Assembly (NCBI GenBank): GCA_020726505.1
Contig: JAHLEZ010000013.1
Span: 1,116,001 to 1,180,000 of the forward strand
From: Leptodontidium sp. MPI-SDFR-AT-0119
Taxonomy: Eukaryota; Ascomycota; Leotiomycetes; Helotiales; Leptodontidiaceae
Length of the DNA stretch: 64,000 nt
Direction: 5' to 3'
The position numbers and the translations under genes were made by a program. Below the pieces are notes generated by a model. That model searched no databases and was not told where the DNA came from. It saw only the letters and a list, made by a program, of their open reading frames with translations. The number at the start of each line of letters is the position of its first letter. The stretch's first letter is position 1. This document shows, in pieces, positions 35,338-47,500 of the stretch.

Positions 35338-36866
35338 GGAGAGGGGAGTAAGGTAGAGAAAGTTGAGGGGTGTATATGAATAAGTAGCGATGAAAATTGT
35401 TGAGTTTGGACAGAACAGAGGTGTACATACGGGCCCGTTTTATTGACATGAGTTGTATGTAAAAGTACTCGGTTACCTACACGATAACCTCTTGGTCCCG
35501 GGTATTGTATCTCTTGGTTGTCCTGTATCTTTTGGTCGTTCTGTAAACTTTACCCGTCCCAGATTCAATGGCTCTCATGTGTCTTTTTTCCTCAGCCATC
35601 TAATGTCCTTTATTTCCCGGGGCACTCAAAATTTCCTGTCTTTCTTTCAAGAGGTACGTATGTAAAAGTCATTATTGTCTTGAGTACTCAAGTTTTCATG
35701 CCCTGCTTTAATAAGGTATGTATTTAAGGGGCACTATGTCTGCCACGAGATACATTGAACTCAGTGTGGAGTAACAAGCTCACCAACTACACCTCCGCTC
35801 CCCTTGGCACATCTTAACCTTCCCATTCCCGCCTCCATAAATAGCACATATAAGAGCTTGTGCAACCCCTACCCAACCTTAAGTACGAGATTCTAGCCCA
35901 GGAAACTGTCCAAGTTTTCCACGTCCGCTCAACACCGACAAAAGAACCTCACAGATCGACATCTCCCAACCGGAAGTAACCCACCCCACTTAGGCTAAAC
36001 AGACACTCAGAACCTCTCTCTCCCTTCTTGCACGAATTTTCATTGATAATCCCGTCCGCAAAAGTAAGCAGAATGCACACTCATTGGTTCAACAGGCTAT
36101 TCTGTTCTGCACCTCAGCCGGGCTGCAGTTGCAGCGCTGTACTGTATACGAGAATCAGCAGAGCAGAACAGCTCCCCTGACAATCGCCAAGCCAAGCCTG
36201 CAGAACACCACTCTCACACCCCGCAGATATGCGGGGTGGATGCTGGGAGTTGAACAGATCGTTGCCGGATGTGGTGGGAACATGGGATGGTTTTTCTGGT
36301 TCTTCAGGTAAGGTACAGGGGCTCGAGGGGTAAGGCGGGCAGATAGATGCAGGTAAGCAATAGCCCGTATGTACTGTATGTATGCACGATCTAGGTTGTT
36401 CGTTTGTTCTCTCGTAAGAAGTTGTGGAGTTATTGGTGGAAGTGGTGGAATTGATGGACTTGAAGGTGTGAATGTGCTGAAAACGGCAATTTTACCACAT
36501 GAAATGTATGAACCGATGACCTGTAAGGCTGGCTTCCGAGGAGGCACGGGCAGTTTGTTCGACCTCAACAAGGTACGGTGCTGGAGATTGGATGTTTTTA
36601 GGTTCTAGGATCGGGAGGTATGGAAGGCACTATGAGGATGATCTGATCTGACCACTGGCGGCACAATACGACACCACGATAATATAAGCACCCCTTTCCT
36701 CCCTGGTTCTTGGGACATCTTGGTCTTTCATCCCGTTTGGCATTGATCTCTCTCCTCCTCTCCAACAGATTCGACTCGGAAGAACAATCTCCAACAAGGG
36801 TTCGATCTTTATATCCAACGCTTGCCGATTCTCTCCTCGACTTTCGTTTGAACTTGAATTGGAATT
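35338..36866. other. 1.5 kb spacer with relic-like short repeats
   Basis: No supported gene. It contains an 18-nt imperfect tandem duplication (35506-35541), two copies of GTATGTAAAAGT (35455 and 35659) and a 14-bp perfect palindrome CTTGAGTACTCAAG (35679-35692). Confidence 0.55.
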
Positions 36867-38155
36867 ATGGCGCCGTATATCAGCCTTGTAACGTCCCTCC
36901 TCGTCGGTTTCTTGGCTATTGGAGCGGATGCTGCATTCAAACCACCGATTAATAATACGCTTGAGCCGGGTGTCCAGACGGAGTGTAAGACTTGTCCGTA
37001 TTCGCTGTGTACGAATAAGGCGTTTTATGAGTATGATACTCAAGTGTCGTTGGTGTGTTGGACGAGGGGGACGGTCATTGATGGAGATTCGTACGTCTGA
37101 AAAACTAGGTTGTCCGAGAATGAACACTGACTGGGAATAGCACGTGGTTGAGAACGTCAGATAACTGCTATGTAACGCAGTACGACTTGATAGAGTACAA
37201 TGGCGAGTGTAAGTCCTTGACACCCAACACAACAGCGAGGGGGAGTCACTGACTGGGTGACAGACGAGACTGCTCTCTCCTACTGTGGGAAAGCATCCGA
37301 GGAGAAACATATCACCTACGATGAAGCAACCGTCAAATATGATTCTGAGTGCAACATCTGCCCAGACAATGCTTCATGCGAGACAATCAAATACCAAAAT
37401 CCAAACACAGATCTAACAGTCACTTGCTGGACCAACGATGGAGAAGCTGTCATCGACGACACGTATGTCCCTCTTCCCTCAAGACAGCAAAGTCCGGAAA
37501 CTTCCAAAGGGCAATCACAAAACTAACAACCAACAGTACCTGGCTCAAAACGACAGATAACTGCTACATTGCACAAATCCACCTCGAAGAACCCGCCAAC
37601 AAAGACATCCTCGATAATTGCGGACCAATCGGTTTCCTACAAGTAAACTATACTGACACGGAAGCCGCACCCGTCGAAGAAGATGAGCTCATCCAAAAAC
37701 CCGCATCTGGACAAGCGGATCTCAAAGGAGCATCTTGGAGCCAAGTCAAGCAGCGTGCTGCTTCACCAGAGCCAGAACCAGAACCCGAAGCCGCACCAGC
37801 TCCCATCCCTGAGCCTCTTGCAGAAGCAAGTGGCGAGTTGCACAAGCGCTACCTGATCAACATCACAGTTGGAGAGGACTACGCTTTCTGTCACCGGACA
37901 CCAGTCGGCACTGCAAAGGTGGTGAAGAAATATGAGTTCGGCACCGGTGTACGGATGCAGTGTTATGAGAATACCGGTAGCACGGTTGCTAATGAGACTT
38001 ATTGGTATAAGACGACGGATTTCTGCTATGTAAGGGAGGTGGACTTTTTTGAGAGTTTGTTTGATCGTGAGTTTTTCCTTCCTGGTTTAAGTGGATATGG
38101 GGATGCTAACTGTGGCGCAGAATATAGATTCCCAGCCTGCTCGCTGTTTGAATAG
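36867..38155 (+). CDS. Secreted cysteine-rich protein with three SH3b-like repeats (351 aa)
   Basis: Five exons: 36867-37090, 37141-37208, 37264-37462, 37537-38066 and 38121-38155. A signal peptide (1-~22, ending GADA) precedes three copies of a ~75-residue module. Each copy has a paired-cysteine start, a central VxCWT or MQCYEN strand, then T(W/Y)W(L/Y)(R/K)T(S/T)D(N/F)CYV. The first two modules align closely (SLVCWTRGTVIDGDS versus TVTCWTNDGEAVIDD). The spacing resembles bacterial SH3 (SH3b) modules, which bind peptidoglycan or glycans, but this is a structural guess. A Pro/Glu-rich linker (EPEPEPEAAPAP) separates modules two and three, followed by a possible Kex2 site (KR in LHKRYL). Introns fall at equivalent places just before the TW in modules one and two, supporting tandem duplication. 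Extracellular; function unknown. Confidence 0.8.
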
Positions 38156-38384
38156 TTGAGTGTATGGAGGTGGTTGCATTCGTGGGTTCGGGTTATCGAG
38201 GGCTGGATTTTCTTGACTTTCACAAAATTTGCAATGCATTATCGCATAGTAATGAAAATATGCATGTAGCGTTCTAGCTGAAAGATATCTATATGGTAGG
38301 AGATTCTCGAGCATCTTCTGAGCCCTCGTATTACGTCCCGTTCGTTTCGTTTGATGGCCATATTTTATCCAACTTCCTCTTCGT

Positions 38385-39889
38385 CTATATTTCTCGGTTA
38401 GCTAACCCTCTTTCTCTAAACAACAAACAAACTAAAATAAAAGCGAAACCCAAACTCACATAATCCACAACATCATGTCCCAACATCCACGGATAATACA
38501 GCGGGCTCGGCGGTAGACCTGGGAACTCATCAATGTGACTCCCATCCCAGTTCTGGGCACTAAAAACAGGCGCCTTAGCTAACATCTCATCTCGTCTGCG
38601 CTGCTCTTCACCATCTGGGAGCTGCCATGCGTGGGCATTGAACAGTGAGTATTCTCCCATGTGCGTCACGCGAGGTTTACGGATTGTTTCGAAAGCGTGC
38701 AGTGCGTCGAGGATGGACAATGTGGATGTGGCGCGGGAGAGGCATTGGGCGAGACAGGCACTGTCTTCGATTGCAATGGCATGTCCTTGACCCGAATAAG
38801 GCATGATTGCATGGGCAGCTACAATTCTCCTCGTAAGTATCAAATCTCAAGAAATTGTGCTGAACATACCGTCACCCAGAAGCACAACCCTCCCACTCCG
38901 GAAAACCCAAGTCTCCAACTCGGGTAACTGGTTCAGCTTCCAAACAAGCAGATTCTCAGGCTCGATCTTCGAAAGTATTTTCCTAACGACGGGATTGAAG
39001 TCCGAATAAGTCTCCTTCAAGAGCTCAATATCGCCGGGCTTGTTCCAATCTCCAGCCGTTCCCGTATTCCCTGGATGCGGGCACTCAACTGAGAGCATCG
39101 TTCCGTTCTGAACAGACATACAGACAACAGATCGTTCTGGACCCCACCAAATCGTAGAGAAATCTAACAATGGCGCTAAGTCTGGGTCGGATTTGATTGA
39201 ACTTCCTGGGACGACGGCGCGGTAGCAGTTAATTGAACTGCTGAGTTGGATGTCTGGGTACATCAAGTTTCTAATTGTGGATTTTGCTCCTGCGAGGAAA
39301 TTAGTGTCGAACGCAAGAGATGCGAGGAGGGGAGGCATGGAGTCTACCATCAGCGCCGATTATGAGATCGGCTTCAATTCGTCGTCCGTCTTTGGTGATT
39401 GCTACTGGCGATGGGCCATTCTCGTCTATTCCCACGATTCGAGTGTTGACTTGAATCACCACACCGGCCTCATGCGCTGCTTCAACAAGTAGTTGCTGAA
39501 GCGGAGCCCGATGGATAGCTACTGTACTTCAGAAAGTCAACGTCGCCCACTCGCCTCGTCCTATCTAAACTGCAGTTAACATCCACTTACTCATACTTCC
39601 AAGCCTGCTCCTTCACCCCACTCATACAAATCAACTCCCCAGTATACCGTCTAAAATACAATGTTCGTCTCCCCTGCACCTCCGCAGCTGCTTTTAGCCT
39701 ATCCATCAATCCAAGGTAATCCCATACCCTCATCGAGTTTGAAGGGATGCTTATACCGCCTCCGATTGTTTGTAATTTTGCTGTGGATTCGAGGACGGTT
39801 ACTCTGTGCCCTTTTTGTGCTAGGGCGACGGATGCGGCGAGGCCGCTGAGTCCACCGCCGATGATCAGGATGTTGAACGAGGGTGCCAT
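38385..39889 (-). CDS. FAD-dependent monooxygenase, salicylate hydroxylase-like (424 or 443 aa)
   Basis: Exons 39889-39591, 39526-39348, 39289-38870 and 38818 onward. The Rossmann FAD motif IIGGGLSGLAA sits at residues ~8-18. GADG is rebuilt exactly by splicing intron 2, and the second FAD motif GRVVLLGDAAHAIMPYSGQG is rebuilt by splicing intron 3. These motifs define group A flavoprotein hydroxylases, which use NAD(P)H and O2 on aromatic substrates; the real substrate is unknown. The 3' end is ambiguous. Unspliced, the protein ends at 38385 with a hydrophobic tail (YVSLGFAFILVCLLF). A GTGAGT...TTTAG intron (38459-38416) would instead give VDYRKRVS with stop at 38398, which I consider more likely. 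Cytosolic. Confidence 0.88.
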
Positions 39890-40388
39890 TGTGGAGTTGA
39901 TATCTTGATTTGATTGATATATGGGAATTTGAATGATAAACGTACATCGGGAGTGGAGGGAAGAGGGAGATAAATCTTGGGTTTTATTATGAGTCTGTAT
40001 GCACCTTCGATCGGGACTGACCCGATCGGGTAGAAAATCTCGTGATCCGTGATACTGCTAAAATGTGACGGCTCCGAAGTACGAAATGCGAGAACTCCAG
40101 AACACTTACCAAGGTAAGCCTGGGAGACGAGGAGTCTAACTGGCTGGAATTAACAAGATATAACCTGCTGAAAGGTTGAAAATCGTGTGTCTGGATCGAC
40201 ACTGAAATATTATCATTACTAGGTATTAGATATTAAGTACTCAAATTATTAGACATTAACCCTCTCTCCATTACCTTGTCCCCCTCGACGTCTAACCACC
40301 TTCCATTAAACATTACTTCATCTTCGTACATTTCGTACCTTCATTTGTCGTGTGGTCATCATCCATCCGTGTACGAGTTTGAGTCCGA
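39890..40388. other. Spacer between monooxygenase start and membrane-protein end
   Basis: 499 bp, AT-rich in the middle (ATTAG repeats near 40219-40255). It holds the monooxygenase promoter. No gene supported. Confidence 0.6.
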
Positions 40389-41193
40389 CTACTCTTTGGG
40401 CATCGCATGCTCATCAGCGAATGGCTTTCTGCTGTCCAGGCTATATCGCTCATTCGTCGTCTCGACGTCTCCTTTGCGGGCTCTCCTCCAGCGATCGTAA
40501 ACGATGCTGTAGTAAATCAATCCAACGATGTATGGGAGGCTTAAGGCAGTTTACGTCAGCTTGAGATTCGAACCCGGTTTGGTTTGAGTACTACTACTTC
40601 TGTGGAGATGGGAGTTACTTACGCAGCGAGGATATTCAACACCATCGACACTTCATACACTTCGAAGATCGGGGAGCTCCACGTGATAGCCCAGACCGAC
40701 ATCCCTATGACGGAAAGCCAGAACAACGCCAGCCAGACTGACCCAATCATCACCCACATTGGAGACAGGGTGTTCTTCTTATAGTGGAAGTATGTGGGGA
40801 TCATGAAGACGGCGTTGATGACCGTGAAGGAGAAGACCAGGTAGGACGTTCTTTGGATCTGGGTTAGTATCATTTGGTTTACAAGAGGGGATAGGCCTTA
40901 CATCGCGAATAGAGCGTCTGCTAAACCATCGTCGTATCGTTGCTGGAGACGTTTCGTTTTACCCTGAAGGTTGATCCATCAGTTATTTTTCGGAGGAGAG
41001 AAAATTCGTGTCTTCAGTGGAAGGCTGAAAGAAAATATAACTTTCCTGAGAGGGAAAGTCACTGACTGACCTGAAGAGCTGCAGCGAACGCAGTGACGAT
41101 GATGGAACCGACAGTCTGGAAACACCATAACCAGATCAAGACCTTACGGTTCCAGGGTGATTGTGACCGCTCGTAGTGGGTGTGAGTCTTCAT
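40389..41193 (-). CDS. Four-helix membrane protein, MARVEL-like (187 aa)
   Basis: Four exons: 41193-41071, 40963-40902, 40850-40623 and 40539-40389, all in phase. Four hydrophobic segments are predicted: VLIWLWCFQTVGSIIVTAF, YLVFSFTVINAVFMIPTYF, WVMIGSVWLALFWLSVIGM and a last helix through LPYIVGLIYYSIVYD. Both termini are cytosolic and charged. The length and four-TM layout match fungal MARVEL-domain proteins (eisosome/Nce102-like or unknown), but no diagnostic motif is visible. The third exon uses an AAAG acceptor; the nearer CCCAG would break frame. The C-tail (RRARKGDVETTNERYSL) is hydrophilic. Confidence 0.75.
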
Positions 41194-44100
41194 GATGGTC
41201 TTTGGGTTCGGCGAATTTGGGACAAGCTCGAGGGTATCTCTCCTCTGTTGGACTGTGTGTTGACAACAATATCCGAACGAATGGAAGCGAGAAGAGCCTC
41301 TTTATATTCTCCAGGACTTCAGAACTTCATATGTTCCCATTCACCGCGGGGAACATAGAAGACAGTGCTGAATGAGCGGCCGCAGTGCGCATGCCAATAT
41401 GATCTACCTATGTCCTTGATGCCTAGTTTCCAGCTACACAGCCAAGACAGGCGATGTCCTCCAAAACTCGGCTGTGCAAGCCTGTGCCGCAACAGGATTA
41501 TCGAATCAAAAACACCACAGCACGAACAAGGAATGGCAAGATCAATGCAAGCGAGGTCAACCGAGTCTTGAGGAGCTTAAAATAATAAAGATTTGGGGTA
41601 CCTACGTATGTAGACGCGGCCGAATCGTCATCATGTACGGTCACATGACTCTAGCCTTGTGCATTGAGTCGATGTGGAGGGGATTTGCACCGCAAGGATT
41701 TTGGCGTGGAGGATTGGTGAAGTGAGAGGTTGGTGGTATTCACGGCTTGTCATAGCCTGGAATAATGGTAGCTGCGCATGAATGTCACCATGTACCATCC
41801 TACGCTTCAGCTCTGGCGTCAAAGACCTACTGGAACCGCGACCGAAAACGAGAACGACTCGAAACTACCTCCATCACTTGATCCTCAAAACAGCCTTGGC
41901 AATAGCCAGCAAGTGAAGGTCAAGAATCTAGCTTGACGGAAGCAAAATAAAGCCTTGGCATCATATCAACGCTCCTTGACTTTGTCGACTTTGACGACCT
42001 TCAGAAATTGGATGAGTATCACCAGAACCCGCCGAGTCTTAAACGAAAGCAGGAATATTCATGATTATCATGCATGATGAGCGGCGCCATTTCTTGGAGA
42101 GACTCTTCTTTTAATTGATCGATCTCAAATACTAACAGAGCATGGTATCTTCAACAGCCCCCCCTTTCCTTCACTTCCACCCCAAATTCTCAACGACTTC
42201 GCAATCATCAAGAAGTTTCTACTATCAAGTAGACCTTCCTCTGTATGCTACCTTGGGCAGGTTTAATTATATAGGTAAAGTGGTTGTCGTAATTTGCTTG
42301 ATTTCAAAGGAGAAGTTGTCTTGACTCAAAATCGAAAACCTCAAATTCAAATAAAAACACGCGCGTGGCAGTGCACCCAGACTGGCATACAATCAATGAA
42401 TACAAAGAAAGCAACATGAATCGAAAGAGTGGAGAGCATTAGTTCGTATATTATGCCAAGGACAAACAGTCCCAGCAGTTGGGAATGCTTGTTTCATCTG
42501 ATGGCTTGACACGATTCAGGCCTAAATTAAGCTTGAATAGGAGCAACCTTAACTTTAAACTTTATTTTGAACTTGAAGACCAAAGTGGATGTTCCTTCGT
42601 GTTTGGTCACCGTCCCCTGATACAAGCATCGAGGTATTCCTATCTCTTGAATCAGAACCGCACCAATCCCTGACAACACAGGAAGGCTTGAGCGTTTGTC
42701 AAAACTGTCGTGCAGAATTCTGTCAAGCAGAAAGTCAAAACGACATCCAGTGACCAGGATCTGAGATGTTGTCAAGTGGATGAATCTTGATTTATGTACA
42801 AATTCTGGACTCAGAGGTTTGGTACTTCTCCGACACTGTCGATCTCAGTGATGGAAAGAGCCAGAAACGCTGTACAGCAACGACCACCTGATCACTTCCA
42901 TACATGCAGTTCCCGAAGGCATGGTCTCATATGTGAGTTCAGACCTCTAGTCTCTAGCAGCAGATACATCCAACAAATAGATGAGACGGAAAAAAGGCAA
43001 TTCTGAGGCCGCATGCGAGGGAGCGCAGTTTTATAGAATCATTGTTTGCAATTACTTCACAGTCTTCTCTGAAATGTCTACAGGTCTTTCTTTTACATTC
43101 AACATCTCTGAAAAATGGACTCTGAGAATTGGACTTTAAAAAGGACAAGGACTCATATTTTGACTGGTATTCAGCACCCACCCCAGCACTCCTCTTGATT
43201 GTGCAAGTGAACAACTTTCTATTTGTAAGGAGAAGATCACTAATCACACAGAGTTGCTTTCTTGGAAATAAACTTTGGAGATATCGTAATTACATGAAAG
43301 GACTGTACAGTGGCTTTGTACCATTGGCAAATATAGATGTGGGCTTGCCAGTGGTCACGGCGTGGGTATGTTAGATCTCCGCATCCCAACTAGGGCCTGG
43401 AAGGATGTACGAAAGAACCAAAGAGATTAAACCAAAGAACACGAAGATGCTTGACTTAGGTAATTCTTCTTGCAAAAATCAGCTCTACAAGAAGATATGT
43501 CTCATGTTCTCGTCAACTCGGGAAGCTTGCCATGGCAGTCATAACAGTGTCTCACGAACAGAACATGCCACTTAGATAGAAACGGAGACGGAGGTTCACT
43601 AGGTTCACTTTCTGATTTGGGGCAACGACAGACAGACAGACTTAATGCAGGTTGAAAAAGAGAAATCGCCACATCCAAGCAAAGCCACATGTCCTATCAC
43701 CGGGCTGGTTCACTACAGTATGCAGCCCTCCCGATCCTGGACCAAAAGCACCACTCAGCTGCTCTGCTTCAACCCAGGGGGCGGCGATAACCCAAACGTA
43801 CATTGGCAGCACCCACACTGGGTGGCCAGCCAGACGTGCAGGAAACAGTAAGCAGTCCTCGCCAGCTAATTCGACGCTTGTTCCAGACCTCACTGGAGGC
43901 GATATTGGCTTTCTTGAACAGCTGGCCTAGTAGAGATGACGTTGTTGAGAAGAAGATGGTGGCAAACAATCATCGCATTTTGCTGATGTATAACGTTACA
44001 TACCTTGGTACCTTGTGAGTTGATTGTCGTGAGGGTGAACACGAAAAGTCAAATCAAGTCACAGCTCCCGAGGTTGTCATCGAAGCCCAGACTCGAGCCC

Positions 44101-44517
44101 AAGACCCTGGCTGGTGCCCCGCCATCTACAATTCCCGGGTCTTGCTCGAAGCTGAAGCCCAACCACAGCCACCCCGCTCTCTATCTTCCTCTTCATCTTG
44201 ATCTTGATCTTCATACACTGGTCCTACTCAACTGGCAACATTCGACAAGCTTTCATTCATTATCCAGATCTTTGCTGCAGACTGACGACGACGAGACTAG
44301 ACCTTTACTTTCAGCTCCGAGAACACGCGGAGTTAGGATAAATATAATTACCTAGCCTAGCCCACACCCCCACGACTAATCATCGGCCGAGAGATATTGC
44401 AGCTACACAACAGAGCTTCTGGAGAGGAAATCCATGGATGAATAAAGCTTTGAAGCTGTAGAAAACCTCCCTTATTACGACTATCACCATCTCTTCCACA
44501 ACACGGTGCGCGCAGCA
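41194..44517. other. 3.3 kb gene-poor spacer
   Basis: Separates two divergent genes. It has many short unrelated frames but none with protein-like composition and splice continuity. A (GACA)n run occurs at 43628-43641 and a CTTGAT repeat near 44197-44209. The last few hundred bases are probably the leader of the glycosyltransferase gene. Confidence 0.55.
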
Positions 44518-47500
44518 ATGGCCTCGAAACCAAGCAAAGCGGGCGACGGCTCAGACAACGCTGTGCCCTCCTCGATCATTGCTTGCGCAGAAGCTGCAAT
44601 CATAGGGAACTTCGAGGACGACGAGCCAGAGGCAATATCGAGACAAGCTTCGAGAATCCATAGACCGCATTTCTCCAGATCCAATACACATGTCAGTACT
44701 CGGACAGTTAGGACGCACAAGGAGAAGTCTGCAAAGTGAGTCTGAGGCGCAGTGACGTGGTTGAGTAAAGGCTAATATTCGTGCTCTGTAGGTCGAACAA
44801 CCTCCAAGTCCCAAATATCCTGTCAACAGATGGCTCGGTCGAGGCTCCTCCAGCCTACGGCGAGAAACATGACCAGATAGAGCTCAGCCAGGACGGATTC
44901 GACACGAAGGCGAAAATCACAGAGGATGGTCGGATAAATATCAATATCAACCAGAAGACAAGAAAGCTTTCGGATCTCCTTGTACCAGCATTGAGAAATC
45001 AACTTTCATTGGTAGCGCAAGAGAAAGAACACCCCCTCCCTCCTGGATATATTCCACCAGCGCTGGGAGGTTTACCTGGTCAAACACCCCCTCCAAAGCT
45101 CAATGTAGTTATCCATGTTGTCGGATCCAGAGGAGATGTGCAGCCATTCGTGGCTCTGGGGAAAACCCTGAAGGCTACGTATGGTCACCGCGTTCGACTT
45201 GCGACACATCCTACATTTAAGCCTTTTGTTGAGGAAAATGGACTGGAGTTCTTCAGCATTGGAGGTGATCCTTCGGAGCTCATGGCGTTCATGGTCAAGA
45301 ATCCAGGACTAATGCCAGGATTCGACTCCCTCAAGAGCGGTGATGTTGGCAAGAGAAGAAAAGGCATGGAAGAAATCGTCCTGGGCTGTTGGAGATCCTG
45401 TATTGAGGCTGGTGACGGCCTTGGAGCTCCACCGAGAACATCCAGCAGTGATGATCTAGGATTTGACGCTGGAATCAGTATGGATAGCAACCCTGCCGAT
45501 CGACCATTCATCGCGGACGCTATTATTGCCAATCCACCCAGTTTTGCTCACATTCACATTGCGGAGAAGATGGGAATTCCGTTGCATATGATGTTCACGT
45601 ATGTTTGTGTTTCTCTTGTATCTGAGTCCATTGCTGAGTTGTTCCTAGAATGCCCTGGTCACCAACCCAACAATTTCCCCATCCCCTTGCCAATATTCAG
45701 TCTTCAAACGCCGATGTAAACATGACCAATTTTGTCTCGTACGCTCTAGTAGAAATGATGACATGGCAAGGTCTTGGAGATGTGATCAATCGCTTCCGTG
45801 AACGTGCGCTCGGTCTGGAGCCAATTTCTCTGATCTGGGCTCCAGGTATGCTGAGTCGTCTTCGTGTGCCATACACATATTGTTGGTAAGTACATGGGCA
45901 AAACGTACAACACTCAGCCGCTAATGAGTTCAGGTCGCCTGCACTTATCCCAAAACCAAAAGATTGGGGACAGCATATCTCCATTTCTGGCTTCTACTTC
46001 TTGTCGCTGGCCTCGTCCTACACGCCCGATCCAGAACTTGCTGCATATCTTGCTGCCGGTCCTCCACCTGTCTACATTGGCTTCGGGTCAATTGTGGTAG
46101 ATGACCCAGATGCGATGACAAAGCTTATATTCGAGGCAGTCAAGAAAGCTGGCGTCAGAGCTCTAGTATCCAAGGGCTGGGGAGGTCTTGGAGCCGATGA
46201 TCTGGGAATACCTGAAGGTGTTTTCATGCTTGGAAACGTACCTCACGATTGGCTCTTCCAGCATGTGTCAGCTGTGGTCCATCATGGCGGTGCTGGAACT
46301 ACTGCTGCGGGTATTGCTACTGGCAAGCCCACAGTAGTTGTCCCGTTCTTTGGCGATCAACCATTCTGGGGTGCCATGGTTGCACGTGCAGGAGCCGGTC
46401 CAGTACCTATTCCTTACAAGCAGCTTACTGCTGATAAGTTGGCTGCCGCTATTACTGAGGCCCTCAAACCCGAGACATTGGAGAGAGCTAAAGAACTTGG
46501 GTCGAAAATCAAGGAGGAGAAGGGTGCTGAGACTGGCGCGAAAAGCTTCCATGACATGCTTGACGTTGATCATTTGCGATGTTCTCTTGCCCCAAGCAGA
46601 GTTGCTGTCTGGCGAGTGAAGCGCACACAGACTCGGCTCAGTGCGTTGGCTGCACATGTTCTTGCAAACGAGGGTCTCTTGGATTTTGGTGATCTGAAAC
46701 TGTGAGATGTCCAAACCTCTGGTCGAGTTAAAATGCTGATATCTCTAGGTACCGCCCACGAGAATACGAAACAGAGGAAGGACCATGGGACCCAATTTCT
46801 GGAGGTGCATCAGCCCTGCTGGGTACCATTGCTAGCCTTGGAATGGGTGTCGCTGACTTCCCGATCGAAATTTTCAGAGCGGTCAAGAAAACAAACACCA
46901 AGCGAGCAGAAACAATGAGTGCAGCCAGTACAAAATCATCAGACAAGCCTAGCTCTGGCGAGGATACACCTGTGGCTTCTCCTCTGACCTCGGCATCGAC
47001 ATCTAACACTGATCTCAGCCTTAATATGACCGTTGGTGGCAGTGAAACAGATTCAAGCTCGCGCCATGGTTCTACATCGACCACCACTCCAAAGACTTCT
47101 TACGACAGCGCCGGACGATCCTCTGCAGAGACTCCCATAACCGAGGTTTCCAGCACAACAACTGCACGAGGGAATTCTTTGAAGCAGGCTCTCAGTGGCA
47201 CGCTTTGCAGGTCCAGCTCTAGATCATCGTCAAGAGAGCGTGGCTCGCTATCACGATCCAACTCGAAGGATCGCCGTCCAGGTTCTCGAAGTAGTTCCCC
47301 ATTCGGCCATCGTCGCAGACAAACAGAAGAATTTGACCCTACCAAACTGACCATCGACAATGCCACTCGAGCTGGGAAGGGAATTTCTCGAATCGTTGGA
47401 GCCGGTTTAAAGTCGCCCATGGATTTCACGTTAGGCATTGCACGTGGCTTCCACAACGCACCAAAGCTTTACGGCGACGATACTGTTCGCCCCCAAGAGA

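Noticed and set aside
40565..40600. GGTTCGAATC-like T-loop sequence (minus strand) suggesting a tRNA
   Set aside because: The flanking bases do not form a T-stem, no anticodon or acceptor arms fit, and the site lies within a coding-gene intron.
41194..44517. Search for a hidden gene in the 3.3-kb spacer
   Set aside because: Several 60-116 residue frames exist on both strands, but none shows motifs, signal peptides or splice-linked continuation.
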